Assembly (NCBI RefSeq): GCF_042453785.1
Contig: NC_091671.1
Span: 9,680,001-9,744,000 of the forward strand
Length of the DNA: 64,000 bases
DNA from: Malus domestica
Taxonomy: Eukaryota > Streptophyta > Magnoliopsida > Rosales > Rosaceae
Direction: 5' to 3'
Shown here: positions 23,011 through 34,382 of the stretch, piece after piece
Layout of the letters: the number at the start of each line of letters is the position of its first letter
Numbering within the stretch: the first letter of the stretch is position 1
Notes under the pieces: model-generated
Seen by the model: only the letters and a program-made list of their open reading frames with translations
Databases searched by the model: none
Told to the model about the DNA's origin: nothing
Translations under genes and position numbers: made by a program

Positions 23011-23028
23011 ATAATTCTAGTAGTGTTA

Positions 23029-24990
23029 AGAAAATTCTCTCTCTCTTTGAATCATAGTGAACGCTTTATGTCAAGGCTTTAATTCACCATATTCATGTTG
23101 TGATTTATTTCTCTACATAATTAAAGTCATTAACATTCAAGGCAAAGAAAGAACCTAAGTTGAGTCACTCCCACTCAATGGTACAATCTTTTGGCTAGAA
23201 GTCCTATAGCGCAATCTCTATCACTCAAATCTCGTCTACAAGAAGTAACTAGTAGTGGCAAGCTTGCAACCTCCAATTTTATGTTCAACTAAATTCCCGG
23301 CCTACCCGCATGGCCCATGACGAATTTAGAGTGCAAACATTTTGGCACTTATGTGGAATTAGATCATGAACAATTCTAATGTTCATGGCTTCCCTCAACA
23401 TACTTTCGACAACTACGTCCCGATGTATATATGAAAAGGAAGATGATGGTGATGGTTTAGTTGGCTATGGCCAAATTTACATAGATCCAACCTATGAGAT
23501 GCCAACTTATGTCTATCCGGATTGAGGGCTCTCAAGTCACATGAAATATGATAGTTGGCCTACTTATGGCTATAATCAAAATTGTTATCAATATAATAAT
23601 AATCATGGAGATTAAGTAGACTTATGGCTATCCGGATTGAGGGCTCTCAAGTCACACGAAATATGATGCTTGGCCTACTTATGGCTATAATCAAAATTGT
23701 TATCAATATAATAATAATCTTGGAGATTAGCCTACTTATGGCTACGAGGAAAGTTATTATATATATTCTTTTAATAACCATCTCATTCATGAAAATTATG
23801 ATAAACCAACAAATGTCAGCCACACATCTTACACATTCTAATTCGTTTTTAAGAACATAATGTTTCATCTACTCAACTGGGACTAAGTTTTAGCTAAATA
23901 AAATCTCATACTAGCAAAAGATTTATTAGTTACAATCTCACATAATTAAGTATAAAATGCAAACAAATCTCTACTCGTTAATTGCCATTACAACCTATAA
24001 TATGTAACACTCATAATGTGTGTGGTAAGATCTTCAAATTAATAACTTATAATACGTTGACATGGGCAAAATAAATAAAACTAATAATTAAACTACATAT
24101 GGTTGGGTTCAGTTTGAATTTGGACGGTTTCAAAAGTATGTAAGCTGAACCAAACCAAAAATAAATCACAATTCGGTTCGGTTTTTAAATTATTTAATTT
24201 TTTTTAGGGACGTTTTGATATAGTTATTACTTAGACTAAACATCGGTTTCTTTTAAAATTTTGATTAAACATTCTCCTATAAATTGGGGATTACTAATTT
24301 CATTTTATATTATTTCCTTTTGGAAAATTATCTCGTTTTCTTTTCATTATTCGTGCATTTACAATTTTAGAAATTGTTATTAGTTCATAAAATTATGAAA
24401 ATCTGAAATCTTTCAATACTCATATAACACCGGTGTTTTATCTTGACTCATAAAACGTACCTAAAAGACAACTTGCAATAGTTTTTTCTTTAAATAATTG
24501 GCAAATACATAATACACACATATAAAATAAAATAGAAAGTTACTAAAACATACGTGTTGGTACATTTAAAATAAACGTACCTAAAATCCATCGGTACACT
24601 TCGATTTAACATGGGTACATTTTAATTTAGTATTGGTACATTTTAATTTACTATGAAGACTTTTAATTCGGCATAGGTATGTTTTAATTTAAAAATAAGT
24701 TGTGTTGGTATATTTTAATGTTTTTGTTAAGAAAGATGGTACATTAATTTTACCTGAATCATAGTTGAATTCTAACAAAGAAAATAGAGAATGAGAAAGA
24801 ATATTAACCCTTACAGTAGTAAAGATTGTACAAAGTTAGAAACGATTTATATATATTATCCTATTGAAAATTCTTAATAATTTAAGTCTCTCTGTCTACA
24901 ATTAATTTGGTTATTATCTATTTGGATATTATTGAATTTTTAAATTGAGGAATGGATAAAGATAATTGACACACCCCGACCTAAATCGAA
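23029..24990. other. AT-rich intergenic region
   Basis: Very AT-rich DNA after the CACTA element. Apart from the Tyr/Asn-rich duplicated remnant listed separately, I see only short repeated phrases such as GGTACATTTTAATTTA (about 24600-24720). Confidence 0.5.
23440..23840 (+). pseudogene. decayed Tyr/Asn-rich coding repeat with 115-bp duplication
   Basis: A 115-bp segment starting CTATCCGGATTGAGGGCTCT (23513-23627) is repeated at 23628-about 23730, and a partial third copy starts near 23731 (CCTACTTATGGCTA). Translations contain WPTYGYNQNCYQYNNN in both copies and PTYGYEESYYIYSFNNH after the second, each broken by stops. It looks like the tail of a low-complexity protein, possibly a gag-like or plant Tyr-rich protein; the family is unknown. 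Confidence 0.5.
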
Positions 24991-24992
24991 AT

Positions 24993-25285
24993 TGTCACAT
25001 CCTGGCCCGGGCCCTACCACATCCCAGGATCGACTCCGCCGTAGCACAATATTGTCTGCTTTGGGCCCCGACCATGCCCTCACGGTTTTGCTTCTGGGAA
25101 CTCACACGAGAACTTCCCAGTGGGTCACCCATCATTGGATTGCTCTCGCCTGAACTCGCTTAACTTCGAAGTTCCGATGGAACCCAAAGCCAGTGATTTC
25201 CCAAAAAGCCTCGTGCTAGGTAGAGATGAGAATATACATATAAGGCTTACAAGATCCACACCCCTAGGTGATGTGGAATGTTACA
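24993..25285 (-). repeat. Cassandra-type TRIM LTR carrying 5S rRNA-like sequence (minus orientation)
   Basis: On the plus strand it starts TGTCACATCC and ends AATGTTACA (293 bp, TG...CA). In the minus orientation it contains the 5S-like core (about 25206-25094) with AACTTCGAAGTTAAGCGAG and GATGGGTGACCCACTGGGAA, which match the internal promoter region of plant 5S rRNA. LTRs with embedded 5S sequence define the Cassandra family of terminal-repeat retrotransposons in miniature. Confidence 0.88.
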
Positions 25286-25560
25286 ATCCACCTCCCTTAG
25301 GGGCCTGACGTCCTCGTTGGCACACTTTCGGCCAGGGATGTGGAGGCATTTTGGGAGCTCACTGGCTTCGAGTTCCATCGAAACTCCGAAGTTAAGCGAG
25401 TTCGAGCGAGTGCATTCCATGATGGGTGACCCCCTGGGAAGTTGCTCGTGAGTTCCCAGAAACAAAACCGTGATGGTGTGGTCGAGGCCCAAAGCGAACA
25501 ATATCATGCTACGGCGAAGTCAGGCTTGGGAAATGGTGGAGCCCTGGTTGGGATGTGACA
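25286..25560 (+). repeat. Cassandra-type LTR, partial, head-to-head with the previous one
   Basis: Plus orientation, ending GGGATGTGACA at 25560. The 5S-like core lies at about 25350-25458 (AACTCCGAAGTTAAGCGAG, GATGGGTGACCCCCTGGGAA). Its start differs from a standard Cassandra LTR and is fused to the left copy (overlapping TGTTACA/ATCCACC near 25279). Together the two form a 5S-bearing inverted repeat of nearly 570 bp. Confidence 0.8.
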
Positions 25561-25951
25561 ATAATAAATTAAATAAATATTATTTGAAGGCATTTCTAGC
25601 GTAAAAATTAATTTAAAATAAATTTGAAAAGCATCTAAATCAGCAATATACGTGGAATAAATGGTTTAATCAAAAGTTAAAACACCTAAATCTAAAGTTA
25701 AAAAAAGAATGAATGTTTAATCTAAAAATGTTTAAAATGAGGCATCTAATTCTAATTTTCTCTTCTATTTTTTTTTTTTTTTTTTTTGTTAAAACCAAAC
25801 CGATCAAAACAGTTCGGATTAGTTACTTTGGTCGGTATAATGCTGACTTCTATATTAGGCCACAGAGTTAACATTATTAAATACTAGTAAGTGTATCCAA
25901 GTATTACTTCTCTCAACCTTTAGTTTGCAATCCCACAACAACTTTCATTTG
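25561..25951. other. AT-rich intergenic
   Basis: No gene seen; contains a T-run at about 25769-25787. Confidence 0.5.
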
Positions 25952-26096
25952 AGAAAAACTTTTCGATGTACTCAGGACTAGAACCGGCACACTACATGTC
26001 ATAATACAAGTGAATAAACACTAATATGTTTTTGTTCACTTATATTATAACACGTGATGTACCAAACTAGTGTTCGGAGTACATAGAAAAATTTCT
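25952..26096. mobile_element. small hairpin MITE-like inverted repeat
   Basis: The left arm AGAAAAACTTTTCGATGTACTC is complemented by the right arm GAGTACATAGAAAAATTTCT, with further pairing of TACATGTCATAATACAAGTGAA and TTCACTTATATTATAACACG. It is an imperfect hairpin of about 145 bp; the target duplication is not clear. Confidence 0.6.
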
Positions 26097-27906
26097 TTGC
26101 GTAGGTAAATCCTTCTTTCCAAATGGAACCAAATCCCCAACGGGCATCAAACCTCACCTCATGCACCGTGATTCAGTGATTCACAAACTCTTCGTGTATT
26201 TTTGTAAGCGGAATTAGAATGGGAGGAATGAGAATTGCACTTATTCCAAGTGATTTAAATATTTATCCAAACTTGGGATGAAGATATATGTGGGGCCCAT
26301 ATAAAATGGGGAATCAGACTCTAAATTTTCCTGGAATCAACTTTTTCTACCCAAAATACCCTTATTTCCTTCTCCCTTCTCCCTTCCACCTCTATCTTTT
26401 CTTTTCTTCATCTCTGTTTCTACTACTACAAAACAACTTCAGCCCTCTAACAACTCCCTTCCACCTCTGGTTCATATGACATGGGAGATGAAAAGGAAGT
26501 ACTGGGAGATAGCACATTGTAGGCAACTATTAATATCAAAGAAAAGGTTCATAATTGGGAAGATTATGTAGGTTTGATGACCACTAATGGACAAACCTTC
26601 AACTGAGTATCCTTTAATGGTCAATCTCCTGGAATTTTCAGAAGCTGTATCAGGTTCTAAATGGAGTTTTTGTTTGACTGGCTCGGAGTGTTTACTTCTA
26701 TTTTCCACCATTGATAGAGCGGGCCAAACTTTTGGACAAGAGTCTCATGGAAAAAGATGACCTAGGCAGCAAAAACAAACAAAAGAAAAACCTTAATCTC
26801 AAGCAGCATAAACCAAGTCGCCGTCGCTTCCATCACATCCTCGGAGGAAGCCAAACTTCATACTAAGAAATAAGACACCTGATCCAAGTCCCCATTCACG
26901 AGTCTTTGCAAATATATACAAACAAAGTAGCTTATGAATACAAAGTGGGCTAAGGGGGTATATAAAATACCCTTATTGTGGCAGAGGCAGAACACTTGGC
27001 CTCGATGGGGACTCGGAATGTCGATTGGGGGCGGGGAAGTGAGCCTGAGATCCAATTTCTGATCAGGGATCGCAGATCCAAGCACATGATAGGGTGAAGA
27101 TGAAATATCACTACTAAGGAAAAGGGAGAAGGAAAAGTGAATAACATAAAGCAATAAAAAAAAGGCGAAAAACGCCTGGATAAAGGGCATGAAGCCCAAA
27201 TATGAGAAAAGCTCATGTGTAATTGAGACCAAGCTTATAGAAATTGAGATAAACTCATAGGAGAACCAAAATAAAAGAAGAATGAAGAATACTGGATAGG
27301 GGAAGTAAAAGGGGGTAGGATGCTGTAACGGAGAATGGACAAAGGAGATGAGAGGGGAGGAAATGAGAGAAATGGCAAATGAGGAGGAAAAGAGGGAGGG
27401 AGTAGCAGGCTGCCACCTACCTCGAGCAAGAACAAGGGGTGACGATTGAAACGTCGAGCTAGGTTAGATTTTTGCAGCAGCACGGAGAGAGTTTAGAGAG
27501 GGAGAATCCTATACCTTTCTTATCCATTGTTCCATCTTTTTGCTATATGCCTTTTGGTTTTGCTTTTTTTTGTTGGTGGGGAAGGTTCGTACCAATAAAT
27601 TTATCAACAATCAAGTATTTATCAAGGCTTTCGACAAAAAAAAAAAAGTATTTTATTAAAATTGTTCCTAGCATTTGGAATTTGTTTCGGGAATGAAATT
27701 AATTGTATTATTAATTTGCTAAATAAAATGCATAATTTGTTTTGTACAAGAGTAGTTTAATAATCAAATTATTTTTAATTTCGATGCAAGCGAATTAATA
27801 AACAACGAATACAAAATTTGCATCGTTCTCAATCCGATTCCAAATAATTTAATAAACATTTTCTACAAGAATTTAATTTTTATTCCAACCTGTTAGTCTA
27901 TTGGGG
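26097..27906. other. intergenic, no gene seen
   Basis: Several open frames of 60-124 residues on either strand, none with recognisable domains and all in low-complexity sequence (CT- or GA-rich, 26380-27480). Confidence 0.5.
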
Positions 27907-28110
27907 CGTGTTTGTTTGACCTTCTTAGGGGGGACTGGACTGGACTACACTAATTGGTATTGTAGTCTGATGTTTGGTAGGGGCAAGGATTAGGTTTAAT
28001 GGGATTAGATCCGACTCGCACGGATTAAACCCCTCGCTAGGAGTTCTTAGCGAACCACCCCAAAAACGTCCGGATTCGTAAGACCTCCTCCCTCACGTCG
28101 TCCTCCTCAT
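27907..28110. mobile_element. possible TIR-element end (GGGCGTGTTTGTTTG)
   Basis: GGGGCGTGTTTGTTTGACCTTC followed by GGACTGGACTGGACTACACT and CCCTCGCTAGGAG resembles both ends of the TTA-flanked element at 56235-58347 (CGTTTGTT, ACTGGACTGG, CTCGCTAGGA). No matching opposite end was found, so it is probably a fragment or solo end. Confidence 0.45.
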
Positions 28111-28639
28111 CCGATTGCGCTCTTGCGAGAAAGAACCTCGGTCATCCTAGGAGAGAGTGTCGTCGACGTCCTCCTCCCTCACGTCGTCCTCCTCATCCTC
28201 ATCTCTGCGTCCTGCTCGCCGTCAGCTGCATCCTGGTCACCCTTATCTGCATCCTGCTCCTCATCTGTTCCTCTCGTCGTCCGCTCCCTCGTCTTCACGT
28301 AACAGATCTGCTCGCCCTCATCTGCCTCCAGTTGTCTGGTAAGCTTCGATTGTTCGATTTTTTTCGTCGATTTGGGTCGATTTGGGTGGATTTTTTTCGT
28401 CGATTTGGGCGGATTTGTTTTGGGTTTGAGCTTTATTTGATTCTGCAGTTGAACAAATTTTAGGGTTTTGATATTTAGGTGAAATTGAGATTAGAAATTG
28501 GGGTTTTCATAAAGCTTGGAATTTGGGGTTTGAAATTGAGATTAGAAATTTGGAATTTGGGGTTTTCATAAAGCAGTGTGTGTGTATGTAAGTATGCATT
28601 AATTTACTACAACAATTCCCTTCACTTTTCAATTTGACC
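28111..28639. other. GC-rich then T-rich upstream region of SEC14-like gene
   Basis: Contains tandem TCCTCCTCATCC/ACGTCGTCC-type repeats (28085-28290) and repeated GTCGATTTGGG and GGAATTTGGGGTTTTCATAAAGC phrases (28360-28580). It may include promoter sequence; no promoter element can be assigned. Confidence 0.4.
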
Positions 28640-28967
28640 GCCAAATCATCGGCCCCCACACTTTTAAACCAACCGCACGCGTGTCAACCGATGTCTGCAA
28701 GTCACGTGCGATGCTCCACCTGCTTCCTTCTCATTGATTTTCCTTCGTCCGTCTTCCCTCTGTTTCCGGATCCTGACGCTGACGGAAGTCCAACTCGAAT
28801 TTTTATAGCAAACAGAAAGTCCAACTCGAATTTTTACCCAAAAATCTTCCTACAAAGTGCATCTGATCGCTTCCTCGGAAGTCCTCAATTCCGCCAGATG
28901 CTCCCAGCCCTAGCTCCTCCGACTCCATCGTGATCGCGCGAAATCTCCAGACCGCTGAGATTTTGAG
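28640..28967 (+). other. 5' untranslated exon of SEC14-like gene (start approximate)
   Basis: CT-rich, leader-like sequence ends at a good donor (TTTTGAG|GTGAGAAC, 28967/28968). The next acceptor is GATTGCAG at 29248, 15 nt before the ATG. A 5' UTR intron in this position is common in plants. The transcription start was not identified. Confidence 0.55.
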
Positions 28968-29263
28968 GTGAGAACTTTTTCTTTGATTTGTAGCTCAGGT
29001 TTCATATGTTTGCGATTTAATTTTGTATCGTATATGATAGTTGTGGTTAGATTAGCTTTTGTAGAAAATTCACACTGATTATTAGTGTTTGGATGGTAAG
29101 AAAATGAGAGAAAAGGGAAATTACGGAAATTCTCTATCACTGAAGTTACTGAACTGATTTTGTATCTCTGATTGAGTAAGAAACACTAATTGCACCTGGG
29201 TTTTGTTTCGAATTTGCTAAATACACCCAACCCGCCATCCGATTGCAGGAGGTTTTCCACCCG

Positions 29264-32200
29264 ATGGGGGACACATCGCGTAGAATCCCTTCAGAAGCCA
29301 ATTTGGTTATGAGTGGAAAGAGGAAGTCGCAGAATCATATAGTTGCTTCTCGTTCCAAGGGCACTCTGCAGGATGCAGTGTCGCTTCGAATTGGGAATGG
29401 CGTGGTGAGCCAGGCCGCGTTGTTTCTGCTCAAAATGGCTGCATTGGAGATAGTAAGGCGGTTCTCAAGGGCCAAATGCCCGTGGGCATGGCGTGGCTTC
29501 CAGGCTTTGCAATTTCTGTGTTACCCTCCATTCAAATGGCTTCAAAGATTTGCGCCCTTCAAGGCTTTGGTCAATGGCATGCAGGTTTGGTCATACAAAT
29601 TCTTCAAGATTTTTTAAGTTGTAACCATATTTTAAACAGTCATATGGATGTATATACATTACTTATACACAACCCACCTGTCACCTCCCTTCCAAAGGGC
29701 AAAGAAAAGGCAAACAAAAATAAGAACCCAGCAAAGGTCTTATAGGATTTACATTACGTCTTCGCATTCTTGCTTTTTTGGGTATTTAGATGTAAATTTG
29801 ATTGCCAAACTTTTAGACATGTATCATTATGAGGGAAATTTGTTGATCAAAAGTTTTTTGCTTCCAGGTAGTTTCGAAACCATTACTAGTGCTTTCCATT
29901 GCAACGACATTCTCTGATGAAGCAGAGCTCTTTGATAGAACCTCTGATGGCATCAACAATTCTGATGCAAACATAGAAGTGCAGTCAGAAGTGTTGTCTG
30001 AGTGTATTAACGATTCTACTTTGGATCCAAGGTAATAAGAGAAATGAGGCTTTTTTCGTTGGCATCTGCATTATGTGACACAACTCATCAATTCATTATT
30101 TGAGTATGCTATAAGGTGAATATTTTTTATAAACAAATATACAAGTTCAAGTATTCCTCGTAGTATTTAGTTCCATAACATCTTCTAGCTTTGGTCAGTT
30201 GGATTTGTGGATATAAGAGTTGTGTTTTCTAAATAATTTGTCATCTGAAATGCCCAAAAGCAATGGTAGTTGTTCACGTTATTACTGATTTGTTTTATCA
30301 TGAGTTGGCTGTAGGACCTACTTTTACAGCTTTATCTAATGTGCAGGGCTCCTGATCAATTTCCTCAAAATGTAGAACCTGAAATGTGGTTGGTAGAACT
30401 CCATAAAGAGCTTGAAAGACAAGGGATTAGCTTGCCAGAAAGGTGATTTTGTGTGCCAAAAATTCCAACTGTGCATATAACATTTAGTAATATTCAAGTT
30501 TAAATATAATCATAATATATTTTACTTGATTTTATTATCTTTCTTTCTCTTAATAGTTTGTTGATATCAACCGTGCATATGACATTTGTATGCCTCTAGA
30601 ATATCTTTTTGTATGTCTTTTTACGCATTTGGCTTTATGCTCAAATGAAACGGTGGGGTAGGGTTGAGGTTTATCGAAGTTACAAAATTCATCAGGAAAA
30701 AAGAAAAAAAAAATACATACGGTTATCATTTCTATATTTGTATGGATTTATCTTACGCTTTTTATCTTGTAGTCTTGTGATGAAGTGTATCCACCAGCAT
30801 CAGTATCTTTTATCCATTGTAATGCATATCAGAAAAAAGAAAAAAAAACCTGTTATAATTACTTCCCAGTTGGATTGTCCTCCAGTTTGCAAATTTTTGT
30901 GTTTACAACAAGAACACTGAAAGTACAAATCCTATAATTACTTTTTCTGCTTCCTATCATCTAGACAATAATATTAGATAATTAAATTTTTTGTGATATT
31001 ATAATTTTAGTTAATTAATTTTTGTGATATTATTTCATTCCTTTTCTTTGGCGGCAAAACTTTCTCCTGCATCCCTTTGTGAATGTTGTTTTCTACATTT
31101 CTCTCAAGAAAGACCTAACCTTTTTGTACCGTTCTACAAGGTCTCACCTAATGTTTTCTTGTACATGCCTATATGTATGAACTTCTTTGCTTTTTGTTGC
31201 AGCGAACCATGACATGCTAATGTTTATGCAGAATTGATAAGGGGGAACTTCGTAGGTTTTACACTGCTGCAAACGGAGACTTCTCTTGCTTGCTATCATC
31301 AGTAAAGAAGACAATCCGTTGGAGGGAGACTTATGGAATACTTTCAGTACAGGAGCTTGAGACGTGGTCAAATGTGGTGTTCTGGCATGGATTTGATGTT
31401 AAACACCGACCTTGCCTCATAGTACGACTTGGGCTAGCTTGCACTAGCTTCCCATCTCATGATAGACCTCGCTTTGCTCAAGCAATTAGTATGTTCATTT
31501 GATCCCCCTGTTACTTTTTTTTTTTTGTTTCTATCCATACAACCTCTAGAACCACTCCTATTGTTGTAAGATGGATGTGACCAGACCTACTACGACTCAC
31601 TCTTGTTCAGCTCTCTGTTTATTGGAGTCTATTATTTTTCATTTAAGTTTTCTTCTTTCTTTAAGGTCAATTGAAGCATCCTACCGAGAATAAAAAACTG
31701 AATGCATAGATATATATCTGGTTCCATTCAGCCAATACTAGTTGTTGTTGCTCAAAATCGGGTCGATCTTGGACCAACTTTGGTCCAATTGTAAATCACA
31801 CAAACATAGGAACACACAAGATATATTGTGGTTCACCCCAAGTTGGGGCTACATCCATGTTGGTGTAGATCCGGTTTCTCTATGTAAAATGAGAGTTACA
31901 TAGTAAATGGAGGCTTGTTGCCTTTGAGAGAGTAGAGAGGCTATGGTTTCTTCCCCTAAAATGAGGGTGAGGGATCCCTTTTCTAGGACATGGGTTTCCC
32001 TCACCTCTTACATTCTTCATGGGATAATAGTGAGGCCCAAACTATGGTACAACACAAGTACATTCCTGCCTTGCCCATTCTTGTGAATCTATAATTTGCA
32101 TTAAGAAAGGGCCTGTCTATTACATTCAGTGAACTGTAAGGCTTGATTTTTGCAATTGGTAGCATTATTACATTAGCTAGCACTATATTAGAAATTTCTT

Positions 32201-33198
32201 TTGTTGTGGTCATGCTTGATTAGTTATTTCGGTTTCATCAAGTGTGCAATCCTCATATTCCTTGGTGCTAACGAGGAAGCCAATTTCTCACTCTGGATAT
32301 GGTTTAAATGAACTCTTAAGTAGTTTATTTTCTTTCCGGTCTTGAAGAATATAACATATATGTCTTTGATCATTTTTATCTTTGTACTCATGACATCACC
32401 CTTGCATGAAATGTTCTGACAGCAATCAATGATCGTACCTGCAGTTTCCCAAGTAGAGAATGGAGTCTATCATTTGCTTGATGCCACCAATGCTCAAATT
32501 ACAGTTGTAGTAGATTGTGAAGGTCTAACGCCGTTGAAAATTCCCATGCAAGTTATGAGGACCTGTTCTTCTCTTTTGCAAGATCACTTCCCCAACCGTC
32601 TTGGCTGTCTGTTTGTTATTCGGCTTCCTCCAATGCTTCGTGTTATTGCCCAAACCTTTATTCAAGTGAGTCTATTACACGCTGATTTAGGATCTGAATC
32701 TTTGATTTACAAGCTTTGTAGATTCTCTTTGCTTGTATAAAGTTCTAGTTATGATTTTATTAGTTTCAAATTTGGCACTCACTTGCATCAGCAATGCATT
32801 TATGATTAAACATGCACGTGGTGCCTTGTCAGGTTTTGAAACCTAATACTCGAGAGAAGTTGAGAATTGAAGGTAAGAGGTACCAGAAGATTCTCTCTGA
32901 GTACCTTGAGGCACTTCCATTTTATCTTGGTGGCAATTGCCTGTGCAAAATATGTACAGAGATGCAGCATCCTCGCCCAAATGAAGTTGTCAAGACACAG
33001 CTGAGAGCAAATTTGCACGAGGGTCGGAATCCACTTCCAGCCCATCCAACTTATGAGATTGCGGTTGACCCGGAAGGTAACTGGGAGCAGTTGGTGAGGA
33101 CTGCCATAATTGGTCTCCTTATGGTATGGGTTTCCATAGCATTCCTTTCTTTAATCTTTGATCCTGAAAGCCGTCCCTTTCCCTTTTCATTTCAGTGA
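29264..33198 (+). CDS. SEC14-like CRAL-TRIO domain protein with C-terminal membrane anchor, 6 coding exons
   Basis: Exons 29264-29584, 29868-30031, 30347-30442, 31232-31488, 32445-32665 and 32833-33198 splice in phase to 474 residues. The N-terminal part is basic (GKRKSQNHIVASRSKGTLQ). A regulatory region (MWLVELHKELERQGISLPER, RFYTAANGDFSCLLSSVKKT) precedes a CRAL-TRIO lipid-binding domain (about 240-395) with FWHGFDVKHRPCLIVRLG, VVVDCEGLTPLKIPMQVM and YLEALPFYLGG. A Cys cluster follows (NCLCKIC). A hydrophobic helix near 441-462 (AIIGLLMVWVSIAFLSLIF) ends close to the C terminus and suggests a tail-anchored membrane location. Family members bind and transfer phosphatidylinositol or related lipids; the ligand is not known here. 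No frame damage, so probably functional. Intron 4 (between the 30347-30442 and 31232-31488 exons) is long and AT-rich. Confidence 0.92.
31741..32215 (-). mobile_element. possible LTR fragment inside a SEC14-like intron
   Basis: GTGGTTCACCCCAAGTTGGG, CTACATCCATG and ATGAGAGTTACATAG are phrases that resemble the inner part of plant copia LTRs read in reverse. No coding content or complete ends. It lies within the intron 31489-32444, away from splice sites. Confidence 0.35.
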
Positions 33199-33480
33199 GG
33201 TAAGACCAAAAGAGCGGACATGCTTCCTTTTCTTCTCTATTTTCTTGGCACTTAGTTCTTCTCCACAGTGTGTATGCAATAAGTTTTCCATGTCATATAT
33301 TAGTTGAGTAGTTCGGTTGGAGAAGCTGTATAATTAGTATATCATGAACTTTCTATATTTGCCACTACTTGATTATGCTTTAATGTGTAGCAGTTCAGCA
33401 ACACTTCACTCGTCGATGAAAAGTTACATTGCATCCAATAATTTTATATCAATATTTATCTTTAAGGGCGAATTTGCACC
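33199..33480 (+). other. 3' region of SEC14-like gene
   Basis: Probable 3' UTR and short intergenic spacer; no coding content. Confidence 0.5.
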
Positions 33481-34382
33481 TAAGGTCATCTGGCCAGAGG
33501 GCTTATTTTAGCCCTCTGGTCCTCCAAGATATTAATATTTTAATGAACAGTATAGGGTTATATTTGTCTCCGTCTCCAAGTGAGGTCCAAAGGGTCATAG
33601 AGTCAAAATAATTTATTATTTAAAAACTACAACTTATATGTTGTTTAAGTTTCATGTTAAATGTTTTTTTATGTTGTATAATTTTTTATGTTGGTTAATG
33701 TTGTTTTATGTTGTTTCATGTTACTTAATTTAATTTAATGTTGTATAATGGCTTAGGAAGTTATAGGAAAAAAATAGAATTAAAAAAAATATATGAAACA
33801 AATTTTGTGAAATAGAAGTTATAGGAAAAAAATAGAATTTAAAATAAAATGAAACAAATTTTGTGAAATAGACGTTATAGGAAAAAATAGAATTTCAAAA
33901 AAATATGAAACAAATTTTGTAAAATAAAAGTTATAGGAAAAAATGAAAAATAGAAGTTGTAGGAAAAATTTTGTAAATAAAAAATAATAATAAAACTGTA
34001 AAAAAAAAAAATTCAAAGCATTCCTATCGATTATAATCGATAGGAATACGTTCATATTATTTAGTATAAATGTATTCATCGATGGGATTTTCATTTTTTC
34101 TGGCCAACCTCGGGCTGGCTGGCTGCAACCCTCCAGCCTTTTCCGATTCCGTGGGGCCCTCTCATCCAGCCCTTTTCGATTCTGTGGGCCCTCTCAGATT
34201 CCACAGCCCTCTAGCCTAGCCCTCGGTTGGAGATAGTTTTCGGGCTATTTTTAGCCCTCTGGCCTAGCCCTCGGTTGGAGATGGTTTTCGGGCTATTTTT
34301 AGCCCTCTAGCCTAGCCCTCGGTTGGAGACAGTTTTCAGGTTATTTTCATCCCTCTAGGCCCTTCGGTTGGAGACGACCTAA
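33481..34382. mobile_element. Tourist/PIF-like MITE (896 bp) with TAA duplication
   Basis: The element is 33484-34379, flanked by TAA on both sides. Ends: GGTCATCTGGCCAGAGGGCT and, reversed, GGTCGTCTCCAACCGAAGGG, an imperfect terminal inverted repeat. Inside are two tandem arrays. One is about four AT-rich units built on AGTTATAGGAAAAAATAGAA (33757-33965). The other is three units of about 60 bp built on TTTTTAGCCCTCTGGCCTAG and CCCTCGGTTGGAGA (34195-34345). No coding capacity. Confidence 0.7.

Larger units (their letters stand above)
9208..23028 (+). mobile_element. Complete CACTA (En/Spm) transposon with TTA target duplication
   Basis: The element proper is 9211-23025 (13,815 bp). The left end reads CACTACTAGAATT; the right end reads AATTCTAGTAGTG, its exact reverse complement (13 bp). 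Homology then continues imperfectly into GGCCACC/AGCCACC subterminal repeats. Both ends are flanked by TTA (9208-9210 and 23026-23028), the 3-bp duplication typical of CACTA elements. Inside are a TNP2-type transposase and a TNPA/Ptta-type gene, both on the plus strand and both open, so the element may be autonomous. It has also captured host gene pieces (kinesin-5, TRAPPC4) and carries two unexplained minus-strand frames. Confidence 0.97.

Noticed and set aside
25094..25458. Two 5S rRNA genes
   Set aside because: The 5S-like cores are diverged and embedded in Cassandra-type LTRs with TG...CA ends, so they are retrotransposon parts, not ribosomal genes.
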